Both the position numbers and the translations under genes were made by a program. This document shows, piece by piece, positions 15,125 to 21,900 of a DNA stretch of 22,424 bases; position 1 is the stretch's first letter, and each line of letters begins with the position of its first letter. The notes under the pieces are model-generated. The model ran no database searches and was not told the origin of the DNA. It worked only from the letters and a program-made list of their open reading frames with translations. The DNA is from a virus, in IMG/VR virus record IMGVR_UViG_3300026120_000011, positions 1 to 22,424 of that record. One strand, 5' to 3'.

Positions 15125-16028
15125 TCACGGTACAGTCGAAAGTAACCTCTTTGTCTACGCCGAATACAAAATTATTTTTAAGAGCGCGATTATACTCTTT
15201 CCAAATAGTCAAGTCCAATTCTGACAGAATCCTTAACGCTTCTGGAAAATCTTCTACTTTCTTTTCATTCACTGAGTCAACAAGTTGAGCCTGATATGCT
15301 CGAAGATAATCCTTTCCTCTTTCTCGAAGATAACTCATGTATTCATCATATTCATCTTGAGAGTATTCTTCCCTAAGCCGAATTTTTCTCTTTAAACCAG
15401 CATACTTTGTCTCTTCTGTTACATATTTCTTGTTTACAAAATCTTTAGCTATAAGTCCTGTTTTCATTCTAGGAAGTCGCAGTTTAATCTTATCTTTTCC
15501 ATTTGATAACTCAAAAGGCTCTGAAACCTTCTCAGAGAGCTCTAGTGTATTCAGGTTGCTTATGGGTATCTCAGCTATAGATGTATTTTCATTCTTATTC
15601 CGGAGGCTCTGGGGGAGACTCTCATCTACCTGATATCTAAAACCTTCTAGTTTACTTCCCCACCACTTAGCATAAATATTTAGAAGTATTTCAACAGCTT
15701 CTTCTTCATGAAGATCATTAGCGTCGATATCTTCCCACAATAGCTCATTCAAAACCTTAATCATTATCTCTTTTTCATTGTCTTCGTCGATTTCTGATAA
15801 TTCTAAGGCTTCTTCGAAAGTATAATTACGAACATGCACAGAAGAAGGGGCTGTCAACTTTCCTAAGGAAGAAAGCTTTACTTCTATATAATTTGAAGGA
15901 ATACTAACGGGATCAGTATTAACCTTCTCAGCGATTTTTTGCTCTAAATATTTTTTATTCTCTTGTTCTGCTTGTCTGTTCTGTGTAACAAAAAGTAAAT
16001 CTGCCGTAGCTTCTTCATTCTCAATCAT
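15024..16028 (-). CDS. Tail assembly chaperone, zero-frame product (gp26/T4_baseplate-like)
   Basis: 334 residues, placed between the second tube-like gene and the tape-measure gene. This is where myoviruses and siphoviruses encode their frameshifting tail chaperones. Residues about 47-100 (YIEVKLSSLGKL, SSVHVRNYTFEEALELSEI, IKVLNELLWED) have the 'SLG + beta + helix' pattern of the T4 gp26-like baseplate/chaperone family. The rest is charged and helical, ending in TRRFQFRPMDFLPS and a short hydrophilic tail. The ATG 16028 has AAGGAGTG nine bases upstream. A +1 reading frame overlaps the last 34 codons and continues to 14900 as a protein-like sequence, so a longer fused product is likely. It is expected to coat the tape measure before tube assembly. 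Confidence 0.75.
   Translation of the reverse strand: MIENEEATADLLFVTQNRQAEQENKKYLEQKIAEKVNTDPVSIPSNYIEVKLSSLGKLTAPSSVHVRNYTFEEALELSEIDEDNEKEIMIKVLNELLWEDIDANDLHEEEAVEILLNIYAKWWGSKLEGFRYQVDESLPQSLRNKNENTSIAEIPISNLNTLELSEKVSEPFELSNGKDKIKLRLPRMKTGLIAKDFVNKKYVTEETKYAGLKRKIRLREEYSQDEYDEYMSYLRERGKDYLRAYQAQLVDSVNEKKVEDFPEALRILSELDLTIWKEYNRALKNNFVFGVDKEVTFDCTVNHTPITRRFQFRPMDFLPSVESENDTGYTLSFG
15075..15107 (-). promoter_or_regulatory. Probable programmed frameshift site
   Basis: The zero-frame codons run AGG AGG TTT CAA TTT CGA (15107-15090). AGGAGG is both a tandem of rare arginine codons and a perfect internal Shine-Dalgarno sequence. It is followed by two UUU-C sequences on which tRNA-Phe could slip +1. 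Fifteen bases downstream lies the heptamer T TTT TTA in the correct register (15081-15075), a classical slippery sequence that could support a -2 shift into the same frame. Both routes lead to the extension frame, and the sequence alone does not say which is used. Confidence 0.5.
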
Positions 16029-16046
16029 TTAATGCTCACTCCTTAA

Positions 16047-16056
16047 CTTAATAGTA
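16047..16056 (-). promoter_or_regulatory. TACTATTAAG motif before the tail chaperone gene
   Basis: A weaker member of the recurrent motif family, upstream of the AAGGAG ribosome-binding site and 18 bases before ATG 16028. Confidence 0.25.
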
Positions 16057-16062
16057 TTCTCT

Positions 16063-17013
16063 TTAAGTCTCGACAATTCTATCTGCTGTAAAATTGACAT
16101 CAAACTGCAAGGCGTCCACGTTATCATAATCTAGTGATACTTCAGAAAGTCCTAATAATTTTAATCCCTCATATCTAAAGGATTTTGTTTCATATGGTGT
16201 CCAAACTGGAACGGATTCTCTGATGATATTTCTTTGTATATTTTGGCTTATTCTCTCTACTCGTTCTTGAGTTACTATTAAAGACCGAGGTTGATTTTTA
16301 GTATCAAAACTCTTTAAAGTAGGAGGTGGATTGGAAGAAGCTCCTGTACTAGAAGAATTACCTATAAGATTTGGTCGTCCAAATACTCCGCCTACTCTAT
16401 TAACCGCATTCACTGCAGACCGTACAGCAGTATTTACAATCTGACCACCTAAGCTTTGAATTAATCCACCTACAATTTCTTGAGTTATAACACTACTTGA
16501 ACTTGCTTTCCTTAACTCTTTTGTTTGTATAAGATTTTTAACTTGAGATCGAATATCCGTAGCTGTAATATTATCATTAAGTCCTTTAGTAAGTTCTTTG
16601 ACATAAATTTCAACCGTTTGTCTGGAGTCTATTCTGAACGACTCGAAGGAAAGAAATCCGGTTCTATGAATAAGATCCTGTGAGCTTCCCTTTTCTACAT
16701 TTTCTCCTTGAGAGATAAAAGTTCCTTGCGTTTCGTCGAAAACATCATTCATCCAGTCTTTGAAATATTGAAATGTTGAAAAATCTCTATTTTCATAAAA
16801 GGTCATAGAGAATTCTCCGATAGGCTCGAATCCAGTATAGGCTTTTTCACCGGTATTGCGAGTCTCGGTTGTTAGATTAATGAAAGGAAGAGTGGTATTT
16901 TGCACTCTAGCTATTAGTGGCCAATCTTCGTTTTCTTTTTTCGAGATAAAAAAATCCCAAAGATTGGCTAGCTGGTGATTGGAATTCTCAAAGGAAGATT
17001 CGATTATGCTCAT
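16063..17013 (-). CDS. Second tail-tube-like protein with central insertion
   Basis: 316 residues. The N-terminal part (NLWDFFISKK, PLIARVQNTTLPFINL, PIGEFSMTFYENRDFSTFQYFKDWMNDVFDE) and the C-terminal 40 residues (FRYEGLKLLGLSEVSLDYDNVDALQFDVNFTADRI) look like the two halves of a tail-tube fold. They are separated by about 150 residues of helical and low-complexity sequence (GVFGRPNLIG, SSSTGASSNPPP). T4 uses the same fold in gp19, gp48 and gp54, so this may be a tube-cap or specialised tube ring protein made in low copy. It is separated from the main tube gene by a strong terminator. The start lacks a Shine-Dalgarno sequence; GACTATTAAC ends four bases before the ATG. Confidence 0.65.
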   Translation of the reverse strand: MSIIESSFENSNHQLANLWDFFISKKENEDWPLIARVQNTTLPFINLTTETRNTGEKAYTGFEPIGEFSMTFYENRDFSTFQYFKDWMNDVFDETQGTFISQGENVEKGSSQDLIHRTGFLSFESFRIDSRQTVEIYVKELTKGLNDNITATDIRSQVKNLIQTKELRKASSSSVITQEIVGGLIQSLGGQIVNTAVRSAVNAVNRVGGVFGRPNLIGNSSSTGASSNPPPTLKSFDTKNQPRSLIVTQERVERISQNIQRNIIRESVPVWTPYETKSFRYEGLKLLGLSEVSLDYDNVDALQFDVNFTADRIVET

Positions 17014-17017
17014 ATGT

Positions 17018-17027
17018 GTTAATAGTC
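17018..17027 (-). promoter_or_regulatory. GACTATTAAC motif before the second tube-like gene
   Basis: One member of a recurrent (G/A/T)ACTAT(T/A)A family that sits in the gaps before eight genes, here just after the terminator and four bases before the ATG. It may be a promoter -10-like element or a start-site signal; its function is not known. Confidence 0.35.
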
Positions 17028-17036
17028 CATAATCAG

Positions 17037-17073
17037 AAAAATAGCCTCCGGTATTATATCTCCAGAGGCTATT
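17037..17073 (-). terminator. Rho-independent terminator after the tube gene
   Basis: On the minus strand, AATAGCCTCTGG pairs with CCGGAGGCTATT (12 pairs, one of them T.G) around a 10-base loop (AGATATAATA), and the stem runs straight into TTTTT. It lies 14 bases beyond the tube gene stop. It should lower transcription of the downstream chaperone, tape-measure and baseplate genes relative to sheath and tube. Confidence 0.85.
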
Positions 17074-17086
17074 ATTATTCTATATC

Positions 17087-17617
17087 TTATAGTCCAGGAA
17101 TAATCTTCAAGAAGTCTAATGTCACACTTACGATGATTGGTTCACCCTCTGCAGTATTATCAAAACTAATACCTCCGAGGTTTTTTAGCCACGCTTGCTG
17201 CATTGTCCAACCCGGGCTTGTTGGGACACCATTACTGTCAGAAGTAAGTACTGAAACATCGGTACGAATATCACTCTCTCCAGTGATAGCCCCCACATCT
17301 TCAGCCATAGTTCCAGAATTATCATCTCCAATATAATTCTTCCATACTAAAAGAGCTTGATAAATAGTCCAATACTTATCTGCTCTAAAGTTGAATGTAA
17401 ATTCGTTTGGAGTAGTAATGCGGCCATTCGGCTTATTAAACTTCTGTGTTTTGTAAGCTACTTCATACTCACCGATTGAAAATTCGGGGATTTCAAAATC
17501 GGTTATTCTAAACTTTAAAGGATCCACATTAGGGAAAAAGCTAAGCGGTGTGATATTCACCTCCGCTTGGTTATTTAGTGCGTCATCCCCTAATGCAAAA
17601 ATTGCTGATATACTCAT
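17087..17617 (-). CDS. Major tail tube protein, gp19-like
   Basis: 176 residues, close to T4 gp19 length. Family landmarks are present: FRITDFEIPEFSIGEYEVAYKTQKFNKPNG (38-66), TTPNEFTFNFRADKYWTIYQALLVWKNYIG (68-97) and a C-terminal VSVTLDFLKI strand. A short Thr/Ser/Gly loop (about 98-130) may face the outside of the tube. The GAGGAGAAT ribosome-binding site before ATG 17617 is strong, as suits a protein needed in many copies. The gene follows the sheath gene by about 40 bases, in the standard sheath-tube order, and is followed by a strong terminator. Confidence 0.92.
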   Translation of the reverse strand: MSISAIFALGDDALNNQAEVNITPLSFFPNVDPLKFRITDFEIPEFSIGEYEVAYKTQKFNKPNGRITTPNEFTFNFRADKYWTIYQALLVWKNYIGDDNSGTMAEDVGAITGESDIRTDVSVLTSDSNGVPTSPGWTMQQAWLKNLGGISFDNTAEGEPIIVSVTLDFLKIIPGL

Positions 17618-17640
17618 TGTTTATTCTCCTCGTTCCTATA

Positions 17641-17650
17641 ATTAATAGTC
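17641..17650 (-). promoter_or_regulatory. GACTATTAAT motif before the tube gene
   Basis: A perfect copy of the recurrent motif in the 42-base gap between sheath and tube, 23 bases before the tube ATG and upstream of its ribosome-binding site. That position would suit a promoter -10 element for a short leader, but no matching -35 is obvious. Confidence 0.35.
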
Positions 17651-17659
17651 ATCCTATTT

Positions 17660-19477
17660 TTATGCGAACTGCTCCTCTACACTTGACGTCTGCGGAGTAT
17701 TAATAAAGGTGAACACAATAGTACGAGATTTGGGAGTTACCTTAATAGCTACATCTAGTTTAAACTCTTCTCTCGCTAATACTTCATCATTGTTGTTCTC
17801 TTCATCACACTTAATCGCATAATTTCGAATAACATTTCTAGGAGCAACTGTCATCGGCTCAAGAATAGAATTGGTCTTGTTAACGACAATATTTCTATGA
17901 GCTGCATCATTTAGTTTGACAACTTGATAAGGAAGAACCTGTTCCTCGATATTCTTTACCGCATAGTCAATAAGTCCACTATAATCGATAAAAGAGTAAT
18001 CACTGAGGCCAGCGACTGAAGTTCTACGACTCATTATCATAGCTCCGTAGTTGGGATCAAGAACAATCGGGTTTATTCTAGCAGTATCTAGTTGTTCGAG
18101 CTGTGCTTCATCGGGATCATACTGTGCCTCAACGAATCTTCCGCTTGTAAGCTGACCACCAAGACCGTTTTCGTTGATCCATGCTGGAGCAATACCGCCA
18201 AAAGCTCTTACTACGATATCTGCGATATTTTTTGCTACTTCTCCAGTTGGGGTAGAAATAACATTCCCAGTGTTATTGTAAACATTGAGCATCTCAAACC
18301 ATCCGTAGTAATAAAATACTCCACGATTCTGAACTGGAAGTACATAAGACAAGGTGTCTGAAATACTCTGATTGGGAGTAGGAAGAATGAATTTAGAGTA
18401 CTTGTGATATGATCCGCGAAGAGTACTAAATTTTGCTGGAACTGCTTGATCGGCGGTAGCATCAAAAAAGACATCGATTTGATATTTTCGTGTACTTTGA
18501 AATTGATCCCAACCAACAGCTAAATCAGATCCAGAAACTTCATCTCCACGATCCCCTCCATCAAAAGCAACTGTAGTAGAATCGTCTACAAAGGTTGATA
18601 CTGTAGCTCCATCAGTTACAATCGGGATTATATAATCGCTATTCTTGAAAGCATTCTCGATGAAGACGTTAGTTCCAAATCCATTCTCAGCATCAGGTGA
18701 GAAACTAAACTCTATATCAGAGGCATTAATTTCAACCCAAGATCCTAAGGTGTTCTTAGTATAAACCTTAGCTGTAAAAATATCAGTATCAGAGTCAAAA
18801 GAGTTTAGAATTCCAAGGTAATCGTCGGCAGGACTAGCTGTTAATAAAAGTCCATAAAAGGAGCTTAGATCAGCATTGTACGTTACTTTAATAACATCGC
18901 CGGCAAGAGGGGCGGTGTCGAATACAATATCAAGAGTGCCTGTAGAACGAACATAAGTTCCCGTAACACCTGTACCTGTTAAGTTTTCTGTACCAGCATC
19001 AGTAGCCGTTACTGTTCTAGACGATCCTTCCACAACAACGTCGATGCTGGTATTAATATACTCTGAATCTCTTTCAATAACATGAGAAAAAGCTAAGGTT
19101 GAACCGTCGCCTGTTCCCACAGTTTCTTCCAGTCCTACCTGAGTAAGACTCATTGGTGCTGCAGGTACTCCAGCTCCTAGACTCTCTGTTCCACTAGGAC
19201 CAACAAGGACTCCGCCATGTAGTCCATTAAGAGAGGGGGCACTTACCCAAATCGGATATGAGTTGTTATACTCTAATGCTTCAAGTAATTCTGGATTATC
19301 TGAGGTAGGAAGACCGAAAAGAGTCGTCATTCTCAGTGTTTCTCCGATACCAAAGTATGTCGGCTCTAGAGTTCCTCGATTTGCTCTAATAACCGTTCCG
19401 CCAATTCCGTTTCCAGCGCTAGGAACTGCCCTACCACTGCGGTTATCAAATAAAGTTGTAATTCTCCAACTGCTCAT
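17660..19477 (-). CDS. Tail sheath protein
   Basis: 605 residues. The C-terminal domain is diagnostic: YGAMIMSRRTSVA, then FIDYSGLIDYAVKNIEEQVLPY, and a final FKLDVAIKVTPKSRTIVFTFIN segment like the sheath handshake strands of T4 gp18-type proteins. The N-terminus (GGTVIRANRGTLEPTYFGIGE) is also sheath-like. Residues about 120-202 (TVGTGDGSTLAFSHVIE, VVVEGSSRTVTATD, YVRSTGTLDIVFDTAP) form a beta module inserted into the sheath core. It probably decorates the outside of the sheath. AGGAGATAAAA precedes ATG 19477. The 73-base gap upstream is the largest in this half of the window and carries a promoter candidate. Confidence 0.93.
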   Translation of the reverse strand: MSSWRITTLFDNRSGRAVPSAGNGIGGTVIRANRGTLEPTYFGIGETLRMTTLFGLPTSDNPELLEALEYNNSYPIWVSAPSLNGLHGGVLVGPSGTESLGAGVPAAPMSLTQVGLEETVGTGDGSTLAFSHVIERDSEYINTSIDVVVEGSSRTVTATDAGTENLTGTGVTGTYVRSTGTLDIVFDTAPLAGDVIKVTYNADLSSFYGLLLTASPADDYLGILNSFDSDTDIFTAKVYTKNTLGSWVEINASDIEFSFSPDAENGFGTNVFIENAFKNSDYIIPIVTDGATVSTFVDDSTTVAFDGGDRGDEVSGSDLAVGWDQFQSTRKYQIDVFFDATADQAVPAKFSTLRGSYHKYSKFILPTPNQSISDTLSYVLPVQNRGVFYYYGWFEMLNVYNNTGNVISTPTGEVAKNIADIVVRAFGGIAPAWINENGLGGQLTSGRFVEAQYDPDEAQLEQLDTARINPIVLDPNYGAMIMSRRTSVAGLSDYSFIDYSGLIDYAVKNIEEQVLPYQVVKLNDAAHRNIVVNKTNSILEPMTVAPRNVIRNYAIKCDEENNNDEVLAREEFKLDVAIKVTPKSRTIVFTFINTPQTSSVEEQFA

Positions 19478-19533
19478 TTTTTATCTCCTGTATTAACTAA
19501 TCTCGTAAAATCATATCTATATAACATCTTTCT

Positions 19534-19561
19534 ATTATAGTTTAGAACTTTCAAAAGTCTA
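19534..19561 (-). promoter_or_regulatory. Candidate sigma70-like promoter before the sheath gene
   Basis: TAGACT (19561-19556) and TATAAT (19539-19534) are separated by 16 bases. The -10 matches the consensus fully and the -35 matches at four of six positions. The predicted start is about 50 bases before the sheath ATG. The -10 lies inside AACTATAATA, a member of the recurrent intergenic motif family. The candidate depends on the host polymerase. Confidence 0.4.
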
Positions 19562-20321
19562 CTTCTCCTAAAACATGATCTATGACTCCATTTAGAGTTA
19601 TGTCATAGTCTCCTACTTCTAATCCATGCTTATGTGCAAAGTTAAAAATAACACTCTGTGGAATAGCAAAGCGATTATTATGATCTCTTATCATAAAGGT
19701 ATCTAAGCTAAAATCAACGGTAATAGCTTGTAGTTTATTTTTTTCTAGCCACTCATCCTCATTATACGATTCTCCATAGTTTGTATTATAGCTCAAAAGA
19801 CCCATATTTTCAAATTCTAGTCCATCAATTTCAATTTTCGGATAGATTTTTGTCTCTAAAGCATCATCCCACAAGAACTGTGTCATAATATAATGCATAT
19901 CCAAAGTTCTGTCGGTGAAGTAAATAGCATTAAAATCTATCTTAATAGGACTTAATCTAATTTTTTTACCTAAGTCCCAATCCATATAGCCGTCTAATTC
20001 TAGAGGAAAATTCTTCCAGGCAGATCGGTCAATATTGGTATTAATTCCTCCACTTCCGATTGAAAAGGCTAGAAAAGGCATATTAAGTGAATTGACTGTA
20101 AGAGAATTAGAAGATGGATCTAACTTCTGAGTTTGTATTCTGCGACGAAATGCAAACTCAGGTGAAGCATAGACAATTCTATCCGGATCACCTGGGAATA
20201 AGAATCCTTCATAATATTCATAAAGAGCCAAAATAGCTGAGAATATTACATTTCGATATCCTTCTGTATTGTGGTATGATCCGCCGAGAATTCTATCTTT
20301 TACTACATCTCTAACTGCCAA
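19551..20321 (-). CDS. Probable neck / tail-completion protein
   Basis: 256 residues. The start is TTG (20321-20319), directly after the upstream TAA, with GGGAGAGAG upstream; no suitable ATG exists. The protein is beta-rich (IKIDFNAIYFTDRTLDMHYIM, ITVDFSLDTFMIRDHNN, YDITLNGVIDHVL). It begins with a basic and helical segment (VKDRILGGSYHNTEGYRNVIFSAILALYEYYEG) followed by YASPEFAFRRRIQTQK. No enzyme motif or membrane segment is seen. Its place immediately before the sheath gene is where tail terminators, sheath initiators or neck proteins (T4 gp3, gp13-gp15 roles) are encoded. I infer such a role but cannot match a named family. Confidence 0.5.
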   Translation of the reverse strand: MAVRDVVKDRILGGSYHNTEGYRNVIFSAILALYEYYEGFLFPGDPDRIVYASPEFAFRRRIQTQKLDPSSNSLTVNSLNMPFLAFSIGSGGINTNIDRSAWKNFPLELDGYMDWDLGKKIRLSPIKIDFNAIYFTDRTLDMHYIMTQFLWDDALETKIYPKIEIDGLEFENMGLLSYNTNYGESYNEDEWLEKNKLQAITVDFSLDTFMIRDHNNRFAIPQSVIFNFAHKHGLEVGDYDITLNGVIDHVLGEVDF

Positions 20322-20798
20322 TTAAAACTCTCTCCCAAGGCTTAATCCTATTCTTATAGGATAAGAAACTTGTATTTGTCCGTACCATGTGTCAAATAAT
20401 TGCACTCCGAAAGAAGTTGACAAAAAATAAGAAAGATCAGATTCTATACCGAAGCCAATATCAAATAGAATACTTATCGCTTCGTCTCGTGTCTCTCGAT
20501 CATACAAATCTTGTAATTCTTCATTATCATTCTGAAGAATATCAACCTCTTCTTCTAATCGATTTACTTCCTCTATATATTCTTCAGCTTCTGAAGTCAA
20601 TTTATCAATCTCAGCAAGAGCTTCTTCTAAGTCATATCTTTCTTCTAAATATAAGGAAGCCATATTTTCATACGCTTCTTCCAGAGTCATATCCTCAGGA
20701 ATTATGAGATCAACTTCTCCTTTAGAAGTTGCAATTGTAAACTCCTGAGAAAAAAGAACAGAAGATATAAAAATGAAAATAAGAGGAAGTTTATTCAT
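20322..20798 (-). CDS. Secreted coiled-coil protein with outer-membrane-like C-terminus
   Basis: 158 residues. The N-terminus (MNKLPLIFIFISSVLFSQEF) is a clear signal peptide: basic, hydrophobic, then a small-residue cleavage region near residues 17-18, with no lipobox cysteine. Residues about 52-105 form an acidic coiled coil (EEALAEIDKLTSEAEEYIEEVNR). The last 50 residues alternate polar and hydrophobic residues in about four strands (ILFDIGFGIES, LSYFLSTSFGVQLF, WYGQIQVSYP, IRIGLSLGREF). They end in Phe, as do substrates of the BAM outer-membrane machinery. Phage genes for secreted proteins in a tail operon are unusual. It could act in lysis (spanin-like), superinfection exclusion or cell-surface change. 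The ATG overlaps the previous stop (TAATG). Confidence 0.6.
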   Translation of the reverse strand: MNKLPLIFIFISSVLFSQEFTIATSKGEVDLIIPEDMTLEEAYENMASLYLEERYDLEEALAEIDKLTSEAEEYIEEVNRLEEEVDILQNDNEELQDLYDRETRDEAISILFDIGFGIESDLSYFLSTSFGVQLFDTWYGQIQVSYPIRIGLSLGREF

Positions 20799-21094
20799 TA
20801 TCTACGATCCATTGGCCCGATAAAGTATCCCCATTCAGTCAACATAGGAAGAATAACATCATACGGAATCGGGTATTCATCGACTATAGTAGCTACAGCT
20901 GCTGCAGGCGCAAGTCCTTCTTCTCTGGTTAGCTCTTCATAACGAGCTCTAATATTCTGATCGGTTGTAAGCTCTTCAACCTTTGTTAGAATCTCAACAA
21001 TTTCGCCCTTTTCTACAATGATATTAGTTCCAGGAAGTCGAAAATCTTCGCTTACTTCTACTTTAACATTCTCCGACTTTTCTACCTTTCTCAT
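20798..21094 (-). CDS. Small conserved-looking protein of unknown function
   Basis: 98 residues with AAAGGAGAAAT before ATG 21094. The first half is beta and charged (VKVEVSEDFRLPGTNIIVEKGEIVEILTKV). The 'LPGT..I..KGE.V.I' stretch looks like a small SH3-like or virion beta fold. The second half contains a helix (RARYEELTREEGLAPAAAVATIVDE) and an aromatic C-terminus (MLTEWGYFIGP). There is no signal peptide. It sits between a membrane coiled-coil gene and a secreted coiled-coil gene, with a 1-base overlap with the latter. I do not recognise the family. Confidence 0.5.
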   Translation of the reverse strand: MRKVEKSENVKVEVSEDFRLPGTNIIVEKGEIVEILTKVEELTTDQNIRARYEELTREEGLAPAAAVATIVDEYPIPYDVILPMLTEWGYFIGPMDRR

Positions 21095-21095
21095 A

Positions 21096-21398
21096 CTATT
21101 TCTCCTTTAAATTTGGAAAGAAAGAATCAGCTTTTTCATCTCTTTCCTCTTTATCCTTTTTTATTTCTTTCGACTTATCTTTACTTGATTTAATAGTTTG
21201 CTTTAGAGAGGATTCTGATTTTTCAACAGATTCTTGACTTTCGTCTATGATGTTATTTTGTTTTTTGACTTCAGCCTTTTTTTCTTCAATTTCCTCGGTG
21301 GTAGGCCTACGACGTATAGAAATTATCAAAAGAAGAATTGATATGGCTAAGGCAATGTGAGACCATGCTTTTTTTAGAAATTGTTTAATCTTGCTCAT
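21096..21398 (-). CDS. One-pass membrane coiled-coil protein (i-spanin-like architecture)
   Basis: 100 residues. A basic N-terminus (MSKIKQFLKKAW) is followed by a hydrophobic segment at about 14-28 (HIALAISILLLIISI), then RRRP and a 65-residue very charged helix (EEIEEKKAEVKKQNNIIDESQ). Short N-terminal tail, membrane anchor and charged coil are the architecture of inner-membrane spanins (Rz-like). Basic residues flank both sides of the segment, so orientation cannot be decided. The gene overlaps the end of the upstream gene by 14 bases. A secreted coiled-coil protein is encoded one gene further on, making a two-component envelope system possible. Architecture is seen; the function is a guess. 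Confidence 0.5.
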   Translation of the reverse strand: MSKIKQFLKKAWSHIALAISILLLIISIRRRPTTEEIEEKKAEVKKQNNIIDESQESVEKSESSLKQTIKSSKDKSKEIKKDKEERDEKADSFFPNLKEK

Positions 21399-21900
21399 CT
21401 ATTTCCTCATCTATCTCTATAAGCTCAATAAGCTTACTTTTTGTAAGACCTTTTAGCTCTTGGTTTAAAAATCCTAATTCTAAAGCATAGTCAATCAGTT
21501 CCGATTTTTTCATACGGCATACATCTTTTTCTTCAGCCTTGGTTTCTTCAATAATTTCTACCGAAGTATCTTCTACAATATCTTCTATAGGTTCTTTATC
21601 CTCTTTTATTTTGATCCTGGTAGCTACCTCCGCGGCAGTTTTTCTAGGATTTTTCTTAATATTCTCAATACTTCTTTGTCGGATCTCTTGACGTTTTTGT
21701 TTCACGGCGGAAATATCTTTTTGTTCCAGCTCAGTCTTATCACTTCCTTTTTCTACTTCAATAAGATTATGAAAAGATTCTAGTATGAGAGGACGGTCTC
21801 TATATATCCATTGATTTTTATACAGAGTAGTTCCTTCTAGTTTTCTAGAATTAAGACTTTCATTTTCTTTACACTCTTTCAAACGATATCTATACATCAT
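21385..21900 (-). CDS. Protein with C-terminal SAP/HeH-like motif
   Basis: 171 residues. The first 45 residues are compact and aromatic (YRYRLKECKENESLN, YKNQWIYRDRPLILESF), the middle is charged and probably disordered (about 50-128). The C-terminus (MKKSELIDYALELGFL, ELKGLTKSKLIELIE; about 130-162) has the helix-extension-helix pattern of SAP/HeH/Rho-N-like motifs. These are often found at the ends of phage head and neck proteins, and some bind nucleic acid. The gene overlaps the upstream gene by 11 bases and the downstream gene by 14. A head-tail connection or DNA-contact role is possible. Confidence 0.5.
   Translation of the reverse strand: MMYRYRLKECKENESLNSRKLEGTTLYKNQWIYRDRPLILESFHNLIEVEKGSDKTELEQKDISAVKQKRQEIRQRSIENIKKNPRKTAAEVATRIKIKEDKEPIEDIVEDTSVEIIEETKAEEKDVCRMKKSELIDYALELGFLNQELKGLTKSKLIELIEIDEEIDEQD

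Noticed and set aside
17016-17336. Open plus-strand frame of 106 codons starting in the terminator region
   Set aside because: It runs antisense to the confident tube gene and through a minus-strand terminator hairpin; no evidence for plus-strand transcription in the window.
17018-17650. T4-type late promoters (TATAAATA) at the intergenic motifs
   Set aside because: Only the copy near 3025 approaches TATAAATA. The others share ACTATTAA instead and several sit too close to the ATG for a normal leader, so I list them as a motif of unknown function.
20387-20707. Open plus-strand frame of 106 codons opposite the secreted coiled-coil gene
   Set aside because: It mirrors the Glu-rich coiled coil of the minus strand (Leu/Ser-rich complement) and has no supporting features. 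The minus-strand protein has a signal peptide and good start.
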